Positions 8,463 to 17,003 of a DNA stretch of 64,000 bases are shown one piece after another. Location: NCBI GenBank assembly GCA_045118335.1, contig JBGUXY010000075.1, forward strand, positions 1 to 64,000, given 5' to 3'. The position numbers were made by a program, and so were the translations under genes. Origin of the DNA: W1P20-047 sp045118335 (lineage in GTDB: Bacteria; Actinomycetota; Coriobacteriia; Coriobacteriales; Eggerthellaceae). Each line of letters starts with the position of its first letter. Positions within the stretch are counted from its first letter, which is position 1. The notes beneath the pieces are model-generated. The model was not told the DNA's origin, searched no databases, and saw nothing but the letters and a program-made list of their open reading frames with translations.

Positions 8463-8759
8463 CTAGTCGTTGACGGAAGCGAAGAAAGTGGCGTCTTCGA
8501 ACACGTCCTTGATCGATTTGCCATCGACGAAGGGCAGGCACAGGAACTCGTTGAGGATGTAAACCAGTTCGCTGCAGTCTACGTAGTGACCCTTCTCGTT
8601 CAGTTTCGATGTATCCTGTGCACGCCATTCATGGTTGTTCACATCGGTGATGTAGTAGGTGGCGTCTCCCACCTGCATATATATGGAATGGTTTGCACGA
8701 AGATACGTGTACAAATCGTCGAAGGTGAGCTCCAAGGCCTCTTCAGCTTGACGTCCCAT
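8463..8759 (-). CDS. Conserved hypothetical protein, 98 residues
   Basis: Small acidic soluble protein of unknown function. The sequence starts MGRQAEEALELTFDDLY, contains a beta-rich middle (IYMQVGDATYYITDV) and ends with an acidic helix. The start at 8759 was chosen because AAAGGA at 8769-8774 sits nine bases upstream; ATG 8765 would leave only three bases. It has no membrane segment or signal peptide. The gene stands alone and runs toward the terminator at 8408-8450. Confidence 0.65.
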   Translation of the reverse strand: MGRQAEEALELTFDDLYTYLRANHSIYMQVGDATYYITDVNNHEWRAQDTSKLNEKGHYVDCSELVYILNEFLCLPFVDGKSIKDVFEDATFFASVND

Positions 8760-9009
8760 GGTCATCAGTCCTTTCAGTTGAGACATGGTATGAAAACCTT
8801 GCCTCCATGATAGCAATAAACCACGCATGCGGAGCTGGGAAACGGGGAAAGCACCCAGGGTTTCCTAGATTTCTTTTTCAGCGTTTGGATCGCAAGCGAC
8901 CACTTGTAGCACAAGCGTATCCCAAGTGTTTCACTGTGCGACGCTGCGCATCCCGACAATCCCCTAACGCGCATGAATAGGTTGTCCTTTCATGTGCGCT
9001 AGCAACCGA

Positions 9010-10467
9010 TTACTCGACTGGCTTGGTGGTGCGCTCTGCGCGCTCGATACGGGCGATGTCGTGCTCAAGCAGCGGGAAGGGTGCCACGAACGAGTAGCGT
9101 TCCATCGCACGGTTGGCAATATCGACGTTGTACGGACGGCCCTCTTCGGACAAGTGCTTGAGGCCCTTCACGCGTAACGTGCGCACAGGTTGACCCGGGG
9201 AAAGAACCTCAAGTTCGCTTCCCTCCCAGAAGCGGTTTCGGCAGACGCCCTCAACCAGGTAGCCGCACGATAACCCGAAGACATCATCATCCGGCGCTCC
9301 GCTTTCGGCGAAGGCAAACGATGCACATGGAGAAGCGCCCTCATGCAGGTCGCCAACTACCTCGTCGCACTCGTCGACGTATGCATCTTCACATGCAGGC
9401 GCCTCGCCACCCGACGAGAGGCACACGTCGCCCGTCTGCGCAAACCCGACGCTCCCGCCCCCTCTTCTGGCACGCCCACCGCTGCCAAGCGGCTTGCACC
9501 CCGTCACCTCCACCGCCCAGTCGTAGGGGCGGATGTAGGCGTCGGATTCGGGAGTCTGGTTAGCGGGGCCGAAGTAGAAGCCCGTACCATAGGGACGATG
9601 CGATACCGTATCGAGCTCGTGCTCGAACAGCGCGGGGTCTGCCCCGTCAAGCACCTGGCGATACGCGTTCACCACCGTGGCCACGTAGAATGCCTTCTTG
9701 TTACGGCCTTCGATTTTGATGGAATCCACGCCCGCTTCCACAAGCGCGTCCAAATGCGCGAGCATGTTCATATCCTTGGCGTTCATGATGTAGCTGCCAC
9801 GCGCATCCTCTTCCACGGGAAAGTGCACGCCGGGGCGCTTTTCTTCCTCGAGCGTGTAATTCCAACGGCATGGCTGCGTGCAGTTGCCGTTCGTGGCGCT
9901 TCGGCCAGTCAGATAGTCGCTGATCAAGCAGCGGCCCGATATGGCCATGCACATGGCACCGTGAACGAAGACCTCCACCTCCATGCTCGCTGGCAACGCG
10001 GCGCGCATGGCAGCAATGTCGCCCAGACTCATCTCGCGAGCACACACCACGCGCGACGCCCCCAGCTCGTGCCAGGTAAGTGCCGATGCCACGTTTGAAA
10101 CTGATGCCTGCGTGCTCACATGGATGTCTACGTTGGGAGCGTGTTCGCGCGCACAGCGCAGCGCGCCCAGGTCGCTGACCAGCACCGCATCCACGCCCGC
10201 CGCCTCGATGGCCTGCAGGTAACGGGGCAGCTCGGCGAAGTCGCCTTCGTGCATTTGCGCGTTGCAGGTCACGTGCACCGCCACATTGCGTTCGTGCGCA
10301 AACTCCACCACCGCAGGCAGCTCGTCGAGCGCGAAATTGCTCGCGCGCTGGCGCAGCCCGAACTTGTCCGTGGCAAGGTACACCGCATCCGCCCCGAAGC
10401 GAATCGCGTATTCCAACTGCTCCCATCCACCAGCCGGCGCCAGCAGCTCTGGCTTCTTCCCCTTCAT
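9010..10467 (-). CDS. U32 family protein (RlhA/TrhP type RNA hydroxylation)
   Basis: U32 'peptidase' family protein of 485 residues. It has the family signature EVFVHGAMCMAISGRCLIS followed by the cysteine cluster GNCTQPCRW, which fits an iron-sulphur site. Members studied so far (RlhA, TrhP/YegQ) hydroxylate cytidine in 23S rRNA or uridine 34 of tRNA using prephenate. They are not known to act as proteases in those roles. Residues 1-300 form the barrel-like catalytic region and the C-terminal third is a beta-rich domain. The start at 10467 has AAGGA five bases upstream; the frame stays open further upstream but without a binding site. Which RNA is modified cannot be told here. Confidence 0.85.
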   Translation of the reverse strand: MKGKKPELLAPAGGWEQLEYAIRFGADAVYLATDKFGLRQRASNFALDELPAVVEFAHERNVAVHVTCNAQMHEGDFAELPRYLQAIEAAGVDAVLVSDLGALRCAREHAPNVDIHVSTQASVSNVASALTWHELGASRVVCAREMSLGDIAAMRAALPASMEVEVFVHGAMCMAISGRCLISDYLTGRSATNGNCTQPCRWNYTLEEEKRPGVHFPVEEDARGSYIMNAKDMNMLAHLDALVEAGVDSIKIEGRNKKAFYVATVVNAYRQVLDGADPALFEHELDTVSHRPYGTGFYFGPANQTPESDAYIRPYDWAVEVTGCKPLGSGGRARRGGGSVGFAQTGDVCLSSGGEAPACEDAYVDECDEVVGDLHEGASPCASFAFAESGAPDDDVFGLSCGYLVEGVCRNRFWEGSELEVLSPGQPVRTLRVKGLKHLSEEGRPYNVDIANRAMERYSFVAPFPLLEHDIARIERAERTTKPVE

Positions 10468-10753
10468 CGGTTCCTTCCCACAATGAAGCATAAGAGGGAA
10501 CGCGCCCTTCTTACGCATGGCTTCTCGAATCACAAGTAGATACTGACCCATCTTGCGATTCCATTGTGGCACACATCGGCTTGTTCGTGATTTACAATGC
10601 CAAAAGCATTGAACGCTTTCGGTTGTACCAGTTCTTTGCATAACTAGAGATCGTCCCTTGTCGCAGCTGGGAACATACGAGCGCTTTAAAGCCACGAGAA
10701 GGAGTCGCCCCTTCTCGCAACAAGACTTCGAGTAGAGAAAGAGGCAAAACGCA

Positions 10754-11236
10754 GTGGGAGGAAGGAATCTGGCCGGATATCTTATCGGCTTCGTGCTGTT
10801 TGTCGTCTTGGTGCCGGCCATTATGTGGCTGGTCTCGGGCGATGTCGAATTTGGGGTAGCCAGGACCATCGTCTTCGTCATCTTGGCTGTTGCCGGCATC
10901 GGCCTGAGCATCTGGTCGATCGTCTACATGAGAAACGTGGGCAAGGGCAACCCGATGGACGCCTTCAACCACGAGGTCGCCCCGCGTACAAGCGAGCTGA
11001 TGACAGATGGGCCTTACGCCATCTGCCGCAACCCCATGCTGCTTGGCGTGCTGGTCTACTATCTGGGCGTGGTGATTGCGCTGGCCTCGCTGGGATCTGC
11101 ACTCGTGTTCGTCGCCTACGCGCTGATCATGGCGCTACAGGTTGCCCGCGAGGAAAAACGGCTCGAGGAAGACTTCGGAGACGCTTACCTCGAATACAAG
11201 CGAAACACGAAACGAATCATCCCGTTCGTGTGGTGA
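10754..11236 (+). CDS. Isoprenylcysteine carboxyl methyltransferase-like membrane protein
   Basis: Integral membrane protein of 160 residues with about four transmembrane helices. The C-terminal half carries the ICMT/PEMT family signature: GPYAICRNPMLLG, then a hydrophobic hairpin, then REEKRLEEDFGDAYLEYK ahead of a final Pro-Phe. This family binds S-adenosylmethionine and methylates lipid-like or isoprenylated substrates at the membrane. Bacterial members are mostly uncharacterised. It starts at GTG 10754 with AAGAGG nine bases before. It stands alone, 86 bases before a zinc-ribbon membrane protein on the same strand. Confidence 0.8.
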   Translation: MGGRNLAGYLIGFVLFVVLVPAIMWLVSGDVEFGVARTIVFVILAVAGIGLSIWSIVYMRNVGKGNPMDAFNHEVAPRTSELMTDGPYAICRNPMLLGVLVYYLGVVIALASLGSALVFVAYALIMALQVAREEKRLEEDFGDAYLEYKRNTKRIIPFVW

Positions 11237-11321
11237 GCGGCTAGCAATGTTGCGCAATCATCTTTTCGCAAAGCGCAGTACAATTCAGCTATAAGCAACA
11301 GGCTCGTCCAAAGGAGCTACC

Positions 11322-12392
11322 ATGCAAACGCAATACACCACGAAAAACGTCCCTGCAGCAATCTTGCTCTTCGCAGCCATACCGATGAACCTCCTAACAC
11401 GCTGGGCGAGCTACCAGGCAATGGGAGGACTCCCATCGATAGGCATCGGTTTTGCGAAGTTCGTGTTTTCCAACCCAACTTCAATCATCTGGTGGCTTGG
11501 ATTAATCGCAGCAGGCGTCTTCCTGCTGATGAAGATGAAGCCTGGTGTTGGGGCAGGCTTTTTCGTCGTTGCCGCCATCAATCTTATATGGCTCATGCAA
11601 AGCTTTCGATTCTTTTTTGGGGCAATGAGCTTGTTGCAATCGACCCTGCCCGCACTCCTCGAGCTGGCAGCATTCGTTATCGCAGGCCTTATCTGCGTGG
11701 CTTCCGCGAAAATGCCTCACTCGAATGGTTTCGTGGCATTGCCTTCCATCATGTATGTCGTGATCATCGTTATCATACTTGTCGGCCGTATCGTAAACCT
11801 GATTCAAGCGATAGGCTATTCCGACCCTACATTTGCTGCACTAGCCCTAGTCGGATCCCTTGCCTTCGACATCTGCATCGCCATCGCGCTGTTGTTCGCA
11901 TGCCAATGGGCCATGGATGACTACCTGGGCAAACGCCAGCCCCAACCCGCTTTCGGCACAGCCCCCTTCGCAGGTGAGACCGCTCAGCAGCTTTCGTGGT
12001 TTTGCCCGAAATGCGGCACGCAGAACACCAACCGTTTCTGCAAGGAATGCGGCATGCAGGTTCCCGAACGTTTCGCAGGTCAAATCGACACGATGCGGGC
12101 AACGACTACCGGCCAACAGGCAGGTGCCATATCGCAGCAAACCGACGGTGGGCAGCCCCTCACCTACGGGCAGGCCAACCCGCTCGACACCGGCAGCTTC
12201 GGTTGGGCCGTGCTGGGGTTCTTCGTTCCCCTGGCGGGTCTTATCCTGTGGATCGTCTGGAAAGCCGACCGGCCCAAGAGCGCGAAGAGAGCCGGCATGG
12301 GCGCCCTTGTAAGCGTAATCGTATCGGTTGTGATCACCATCATCGAAATCATCGTCATAGTTGCCGTCGGCTCTTCGATGATGTACTACTAA
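11322..12392 (+). CDS. Zinc-ribbon membrane protein of unknown function
   Basis: Membrane protein of 356 residues. Five to six hydrophobic segments fill residues 10-205. A cytoplasmic double zinc ribbon follows (FCPKCG ... FCKECG, about 225-245), then a Gln/Thr-rich linker and a C-terminal two-helix hydrophobic region (about 285-352). AAAGGAG lies upstream of ATG 11322. No catalytic motif is visible. The C-terminal pair of helices after a G/P linker resembles proteins that sense or organise the membrane. A strong terminator follows at 12537-12568. Confidence 0.72.
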   Translation: MQTQYTTKNVPAAILLFAAIPMNLLTRWASYQAMGGLPSIGIGFAKFVFSNPTSIIWWLGLIAAGVFLLMKMKPGVGAGFFVVAAINLIWLMQSFRFFFGAMSLLQSTLPALLELAAFVIAGLICVASAKMPHSNGFVALPSIMYVVIIVIILVGRIVNLIQAIGYSDPTFAALALVGSLAFDICIAIALLFACQWAMDDYLGKRQPQPAFGTAPFAGETAQQLSWFCPKCGTQNTNRFCKECGMQVPERFAGQIDTMRATTTGQQAGAISQQTDGGQPLTYGQANPLDTGSFGWAVLGFFVPLAGLILWIVWKADRPKSAKRAGMGALVSVIVSVVITIIEIIVIVAVGSSMMYY

Positions 12393-12536
12393 CAAGAATC
12401 GATTGGGATTCCATCCGCGACTCGCGTCATTAGCGTACATGAACCAGTTCTTAAAAAATGCCACCTGGGCAAATGCGACAATTGAAAGAGTTCATATACA
12501 CTAATCGAAATGACAGAACTTTTCCGCAATAAGCAT

Positions 12537-12568
12537 GGGGCTGCGGAAGTGCCGCAGCCCCTTCATTT
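12537..12568. terminator. Rho-independent terminator
   Basis: Perfect ten-base stem ggggctgcgg/ccgcagcccc with a five-base loop, followed by ttcatttt. It sits between the convergent zinc-ribbon gene and proS and can serve both, since AT-rich sequence flanks each side. Confidence 0.85.
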
Positions 12569-12608
12569 TCCCATATGAGAGGAATTCTCTATCGTCTTGG
12601 ACCCTGTC

Positions 12609-14378
12609 CTACCAGGTGGCCACCTTCAGGGACGCCACTTGCTCGAGGAAAGACTTCGCCGCATCGACATTACCCATGGCACGGCGCGCGAAAGCAAGGG
12701 CTTCGGCATAGGCATCTAGCGAAATCGTGCGCTTTTCGCCCGTGTGGCGATTCTTCACTTCGATTTCGCCGTTTTGCAAGCCACGCTTGCCCACGACGAT
12801 CTGCACGGGCCAGCCCATTAGATCCGCCTCGGCGAACTTCACGCCCGGGCGTTCCTTGCGATCGTCGATGGCAACTTCCACGCCCAGTTCCTGCAGTTCC
12901 GCCGCGATACGCTCGGCCATGGGCTGAACCAGGTCGTCGCCCACCTGCAGCGGCAGCACGCACACATGCGCCGGGGCAACGGAATACGGCCACTTGATTC
13001 CGTATTCATCGTTGTACTGCTCGACGACAGCGCCCATGCAGCGCGAAATGCCCACGCCATAGCAACCCATGATGAACGGCTGCTCTTTGCCGTTCACGTC
13101 GCTGTACGTGGCGCCCATGGCCTTGGAGTACTTGTCACCAAGCTCGAACACCTGCGCCACCTCGATGCCACGCGAAGACACCAGTCTGCGCCCACATTCG
13201 GGACACCCGTCACCTTCCATGGCGGTGGACAGGTCGGCCCATTCGTCCACGGTGAAGTCGCGACCCTGCTTGGCACCCACGAAGTGGTAGCCGTCCTCGT
13301 TGGCACCCACGACCCAATGCTGGATTTCGCGCAATGCCGGATCGGCTATGATGCGCATGCCTTCAGGCAGGCCAACACAGCCGATAGAGCCCTTGGGCAG
13401 TCCAGCGGCTTCGATTTCCGCATCGTTGAGCAGGCAGAAGCCACCCACGGCACGGTCGGCCTTGATCTCGTTGAGCTCGTGATCGCCCGGAAGGAACAAA
13501 GCAACGATTTCGCCTTCGTCCGTCTTGCCCACCATGGCCTTCACGGTAGAGCTTTCCGGGCAGTTCAAGAACTCGGCCAGTTCGGCAATGGTGTGGATGT
13601 TGGGCGTGTAGACCTTGCGCAGCTCGGTCTCGGGGAATTCGCTGGGTTGGATGACGCACTTCGCCACTTCGGTATTGGCGGCATACCCACATTCGCAGCT
13701 GACCAGGTCGGCTTCGCCAGAATCGGCCAAGGCATGGTATTCGCAGGTCACGCTGCCGCCAATCTGGCCAGAGTCGGCCTCGACCGGACGAAAGTCCAGC
13801 CCCAGGCGCTCGCAGATGCGGGCATAGGCATCGCTCATGTCCTGGTAGGTATTGTGCAGGTCTTCGTAGCTGGAATGGAAACTGTAGGCATCCTTCATGA
13901 TGAACTCGCGGCTGCGCATCAGCCCAAAACGCGGACGACGCTCGTCGCGCAGCTTGTCCTGGATCTGGTAGAGCGTGGTGGGCAGCTGCTTGTACGAGCG
14001 CAGCTCGTTGCGCACCAAAGCCGTAATGATCTCTTCATGCGTGGGGCCGAGACACATCTGCACGCCGTGGCGGTCTTCCAGACGCATGAGCTCGGGACCG
14101 TAGTCGTCCCAACGACCGCTCTCGTGCCAGAGCTCGGCGGGCTGTACCATCGGCATCAGTATCTCTTGCGAGCCGATGGCATCCATTTCCTCGCGCACGA
14201 TCTTCTCGATTTTCTTGATGACGCGATAGCCCAAGGGCAGGAAGGTGTACATGCCCGTTGCACTCTTGCGCATCATGCCCGCACGCAGCAGCAGACGATG
14301 GCTGGGGATGGCAGCATCGGTGGGCACTTCCTTCAAGGTGGGAGCATAAAGCTCGCTCATGCGTATGATCTGGTTCAT
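12609..14378 (-). CDS. proS: Prolyl-tRNA synthetase, bacterial type
   Basis: Class II synthetase of 589 residues that charges tRNA(Pro). The N-terminal part carries the class II motifs (LLLRAGMMRKSATGMYTF, GPTHEE, then RDERRPRFGLMRSREFIMKDAYSF). A 180-residue editing (INS) domain occupies about 225-400 (VKAMVGKTDEGE, VGGFCLLNDAE). The anticodon-binding domain closes the protein. Motif 3 has GIGVSR-like GVGISRCMG. The start at 14378 gives the usual N-terminus just before MSELYAPTLKE; upstream in-frame TTG 14408 has no binding site. It lies downstream of ispG, separated by a repeat-rich 361-base gap. Confidence 0.96.
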   Translation of the reverse strand: MNQIIRMSELYAPTLKEVPTDAAIPSHRLLLRAGMMRKSATGMYTFLPLGYRVIKKIEKIVREEMDAIGSQEILMPMVQPAELWHESGRWDDYGPELMRLEDRHGVQMCLGPTHEEIITALVRNELRSYKQLPTTLYQIQDKLRDERRPRFGLMRSREFIMKDAYSFHSSYEDLHNTYQDMSDAYARICERLGLDFRPVEADSGQIGGSVTCEYHALADSGEADLVSCECGYAANTEVAKCVIQPSEFPETELRKVYTPNIHTIAELAEFLNCPESSTVKAMVGKTDEGEIVALFLPGDHELNEIKADRAVGGFCLLNDAEIEAAGLPKGSIGCVGLPEGMRIIADPALREIQHWVVGANEDGYHFVGAKQGRDFTVDEWADLSTAMEGDGCPECGRRLVSSRGIEVAQVFELGDKYSKAMGATYSDVNGKEQPFIMGCYGVGISRCMGAVVEQYNDEYGIKWPYSVAPAHVCVLPLQVGDDLVQPMAERIAAELQELGVEVAIDDRKERPGVKFAEADLMGWPVQIVVGKRGLQNGEIEVKNRHTGEKRTISLDAYAEALAFARRAMGNVDAAKSFLEQVASLKVATW

Positions 14379-14739
14379 GGTATGCCAATCTTTCCGTATC
14401 GTGTTCAAGGGGCTGCATGACGCAACCCTCGTATCTTATACCTTTATCACAATTTGGGGAACGCCCATCCCCAATTTCACATGCGGGAACACCAGCCGGA
14501 ATGAAAAACAGCAGGGCGTGCCAGAGGGGACACCCCGGCGTGCCAGAGGGGACACTCCAAATGTCTCCTTGCGTGCCAAGGGATTAGGGTGTTTTTTGTT
14601 TTATCGGGAGACATTTGGAGTGTCCCCTCTGGCACGCTGCCCGCTGGCGCGCTGTGGCTCACCGCGGGACGTTTGGAGTGTCCCCTCTGGCACGCCTGTA
14701 CGCGATGTGGCAGATAACGGCTTGAACTGTCACATGACG
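14379..14739. other. Repeat-bearing gap between ispG and proS
   Basis: No gene is seen. The gap holds four copies of a roughly 20-30 base repeat (14517-14694), two in each orientation, plus a T-rich loop. Nothing else stands out. Confidence 0.6.
14517..14694. repeat. Cluster of inverted GTGCCAGAGGGGACAC repeats
   Basis: Four copies of a short element occur: 14517-14533 and 14539-14568 in plus orientation, 14607-14636 and 14667-14694 inverted. The copies at 14539 and 14607 are perfect complements over 30 bases and enclose a 38-base loop that contains gtttttt. The shared core is gtgccagaggggacac. It looks like a REP-type or miniature mobile element. Confidence 0.85.
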
Positions 14740-15807
14740 CTAGCGGGATGCAGCTAGTCTCGTTACCTCTTCCATGAGAGCAGCCACGATCTTCGCTTCG
14801 GGAACCTTGCGCAAGATTTCGCCGCCCTTGAAGATAACACCGCTGCTGGCACCGCACGCCACGCCGATGTCGGCATCGGCGGCTTCGCCCGGCCCGTTCA
14901 CGACGCAGCCCATCACGGCAACCTTCACGGGTGCAGCCACATTCAGCAGCGCTTCCTCGACCTGTTTGGCCATGCCGATCATGTCTACTTGGCAGCGGCC
15001 ACATGTGGGGCAACTCACGATTTCGGGACTGCGGCGACGCAAATCGAGGGCTGCGAGCAACGTCCAACACGCGCGTACCTCTTGAACCGGGTCGTCGGTG
15101 AGGCTGATGCGCATAGTGTCGCCAATTCCCTCTTCCAACAATACGCCCAGGCCGCAGGCCGATTTCACGAGCCCTTGGAACAGCGTGCCCGCCTCGGTAA
15201 CCCCAATGTGCAGAGGAACCTCGGGCAACGCAGCCGAAACGAGCCGATAAGCGGCAATCGTCGTCGTCACGTCGGATGCCTTCGCGGAAACCACCACGTC
15301 GCAAAAACCGCGTCCGTAAAAATGCGCGACGTACTCCACGGCCGATTCGGCCAGCTTCTGGGGAAGCGTCAGGTCGGTACGCGACTTCAGGGCATCGTCG
15401 AGCGAGCCAGCATTCACCCCAACGCGGATGGGAATACCCGCTTCTCCCGCTGCGTCGATGACGGAGTCGGTCTTTTCCCAGCCTCCGATGTTGCCCGGAT
15501 TGATGCGCAACTTTGCGGCCCCCCGCTTCGCCGCCTGAATAGCGATTTCGGCATCGAAGTGCACATCTGCCACCACAGGCAGCGGCGACGCCTCGCACAC
15601 CGCCTGGAACGCATCAAGGCAGTTACGACGCGGAATGGCCATGCGCACGATTTCGCACCCGGCTTCGGCCAGGCGTTCTATCTGGTTCAGGTTGGCCTGC
15701 ACATCGTCGGCAGGCTGGCAGAGCATCGACTGCACCGCGCACGGAGCTCCCCCGCCCACGGGCACGTTGCCCACCAGCACCTGCCTGGTCTTCTCGAACG
15801 GTTTCAT
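14740..15807 (-). CDS. ispG: HMB-PP synthase IspG (GcpE), MEP pathway
   Basis: Iron-sulphur enzyme of 355 residues that converts MEcPP to HMBPP, the penultimate step of the MEP isoprenoid pathway. The barrel domain opens with VGGGAPCAVQSML and contains VVADVHFD and LRINPGNIGG. The C-terminal iron-sulphur domain has the cluster ligands SCPTCGRC and MGCVVNGPGEAADADIG. It begins five bases after the rseP stop codon, so the two genes are translated as a pair at the end of the pyrH-frr-uppS-cdsA-dxr-rseP series. MKPFEKTRQV is the conventional N-terminus. Confidence 0.96.
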   Translation of the reverse strand: MKPFEKTRQVLVGNVPVGGGAPCAVQSMLCQPADDVQANLNQIERLAEAGCEIVRMAIPRRNCLDAFQAVCEASPLPVVADVHFDAEIAIQAAKRGAAKLRINPGNIGGWEKTDSVIDAAGEAGIPIRVGVNAGSLDDALKSRTDLTLPQKLAESAVEYVAHFYGRGFCDVVVSAKASDVTTTIAAYRLVSAALPEVPLHIGVTEAGTLFQGLVKSACGLGVLLEEGIGDTMRISLTDDPVQEVRACWTLLAALDLRRRSPEIVSCPTCGRCQVDMIGMAKQVEEALLNVAAPVKVAVMGCVVNGPGEAADADIGVACGASSGVIFKGGEILRKVPEAKIVAALMEEVTRLAASR

Positions 15808-15811
15808 AGTC

Positions 15812-16882
15812 CTACCAATTCCCGAATACGAATCGCTGCACATCCTGATTGAGCATGAACAGGGAAAACAGCATGAACAACGTGATTCCCGCAATCGACA
15901 TGGCGTTGAGCGCGCGCATCGTCACGTCCCTGCGACGAATGCGCTGCACGATCTCGACCACGAAGCGGCCACCGTCGAGCGGAGGGATGGGCAACATGTT
16001 CATCAGCCCCAGCGACACCGATATCATGGCTGCGAACATCGAGAAGTTCAACAAGCCTTGCTCGGCTGCGGTTTTCGACATCACGGCAATGCCCACGATG
16101 GACGTGGAATTGGAAACGGTCTCGGCTGCAGTGGCGGGATTGAACAGACCCAGAATCGCCACGAACACCATGCCGATGTAGCTGATACCCGCCATGATGG
16201 CGCGCAGCGGACTTACCGTGAAGTGCGAAATCTCTCCCGTGGCGGTATCCTGCACGTCCACGCCCACCACCGAGTAGACAACGACAATCACCACGATGGC
16301 GAACAGCAAGTTCATACCCGGACCCGCCAGCAAGATGAGGGCACGCTTCCAGAAAGACAAACTGCGATACTGCTGGCAGCGCTCTGATTCGAACAGGGCA
16401 CGCGGGTCTTCCACCGGTCGCGCTGCACCCTCTTCCCAATGCTCGACGCCTTTACCCGTGATTGCGGGAGCGCGATAGGTATTGTATTTGTCGGCCTTCC
16501 TGGGACCGGTGATGGAGCCCCATTCCACAAGCTCGTCAAGGGCAGCCAGCGCATCATCGTCAGATATGCCCAAACCACGCGACACGTCTTCCATGTTCAC
16601 CGTGCCATGTTCGAACACGAACGCGAGCGCGTCTCGCAAATGGGGGCTTTCTTCGCCTGGTTCCATGCCGCAGATACGTGCATAACCGCCCAAAGGCACC
16701 GCCGTGACGCCAAACTTGGTACCATGCCACTTGACCCCCACGTTGGGACCGGGCAAGCCCACCATGAACTCGCTCACGCGCACGCCGAAGGCACGTGCCA
16801 TCAGATAGTGCCCACCTTCGTGGATAACCACGAGCAAGCCGAGCACGATCGTGCAGTACAGTATCATCAACAAGACGTCCAA
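15812..16882 (-). CDS. rseP: Site-2 protease RseP-like (M50) with winged-helix-like insert
   Basis: Membrane-embedded zinc metalloprotease of 356 residues. The zinc motif HEGGH is at residues 21-25, the second membrane motif is LAGPGMNLLF, and the third metal ligand is in NMLPIPPLDGG. Two things are unusual. No PDZ domain follows the second membrane helix. In addition, about 80 extra residues (about 83-160) sit between GGYARICGME and the membrane-facing QYRSLSFWKRA; they read like a winged helix (RDALAFVFEHG, then MEDVSRGLGIS, then ALDELVEWGSI). It starts at TTG 16882 with AAAGG six bases upstream. Family members cut anti-sigma factors or signal-peptide remnants in the membrane. The insert may replace PDZ in choosing substrates. 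Confidence 0.88.
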   Translation of the reverse strand: MDVLLMILYCTIVLGLLVVIHEGGHYLMARAFGVRVSEFMVGLPGPNVGVKWHGTKFGVTAVPLGGYARICGMEPGEESPHLRDALAFVFEHGTVNMEDVSRGLGISDDDALAALDELVEWGSITGPRKADKYNTYRAPAITGKGVEHWEEGAARPVEDPRALFESERCQQYRSLSFWKRALILLAGPGMNLLFAIVVIVVVYSVVGVDVQDTATGEISHFTVSPLRAIMAGISYIGMVFVAILGLFNPATAAETVSNSTSIVGIAVMSKTAAEQGLLNFSMFAAMISVSLGLMNMLPIPPLDGGRFVVEIVQRIRRRDVTMRALNAMSIAGITLFMLFSLFMLNQDVQRFVFGNW

Positions 16883-16905
16883 GGAAAACCTTTCGTTCTT
16901 TCAGT

Positions 16906-16986
16906 CGACGGGCGCCTGGGTGACGTGACATATCGCAGCGACGGGCGCCTGGGTGAGTCGGTTGCCCGCTGGTGAGTCGGTTGCCC
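16906..16986. repeat. Short tandem repeats between dxr and rseP
   Basis: Two copies of cgacgggcgcctgggtga (16906-16923, 16939-16956) are followed by two copies of gagtcggttgccc (16955-16967, 16974-16986). Close relatives of the second motif occur at 35655-35667 (inverted) and 62919-62931. Confidence 0.75.
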
Positions 16987-17003
16987 GTCGCTGCGCAACC
17001 CTT

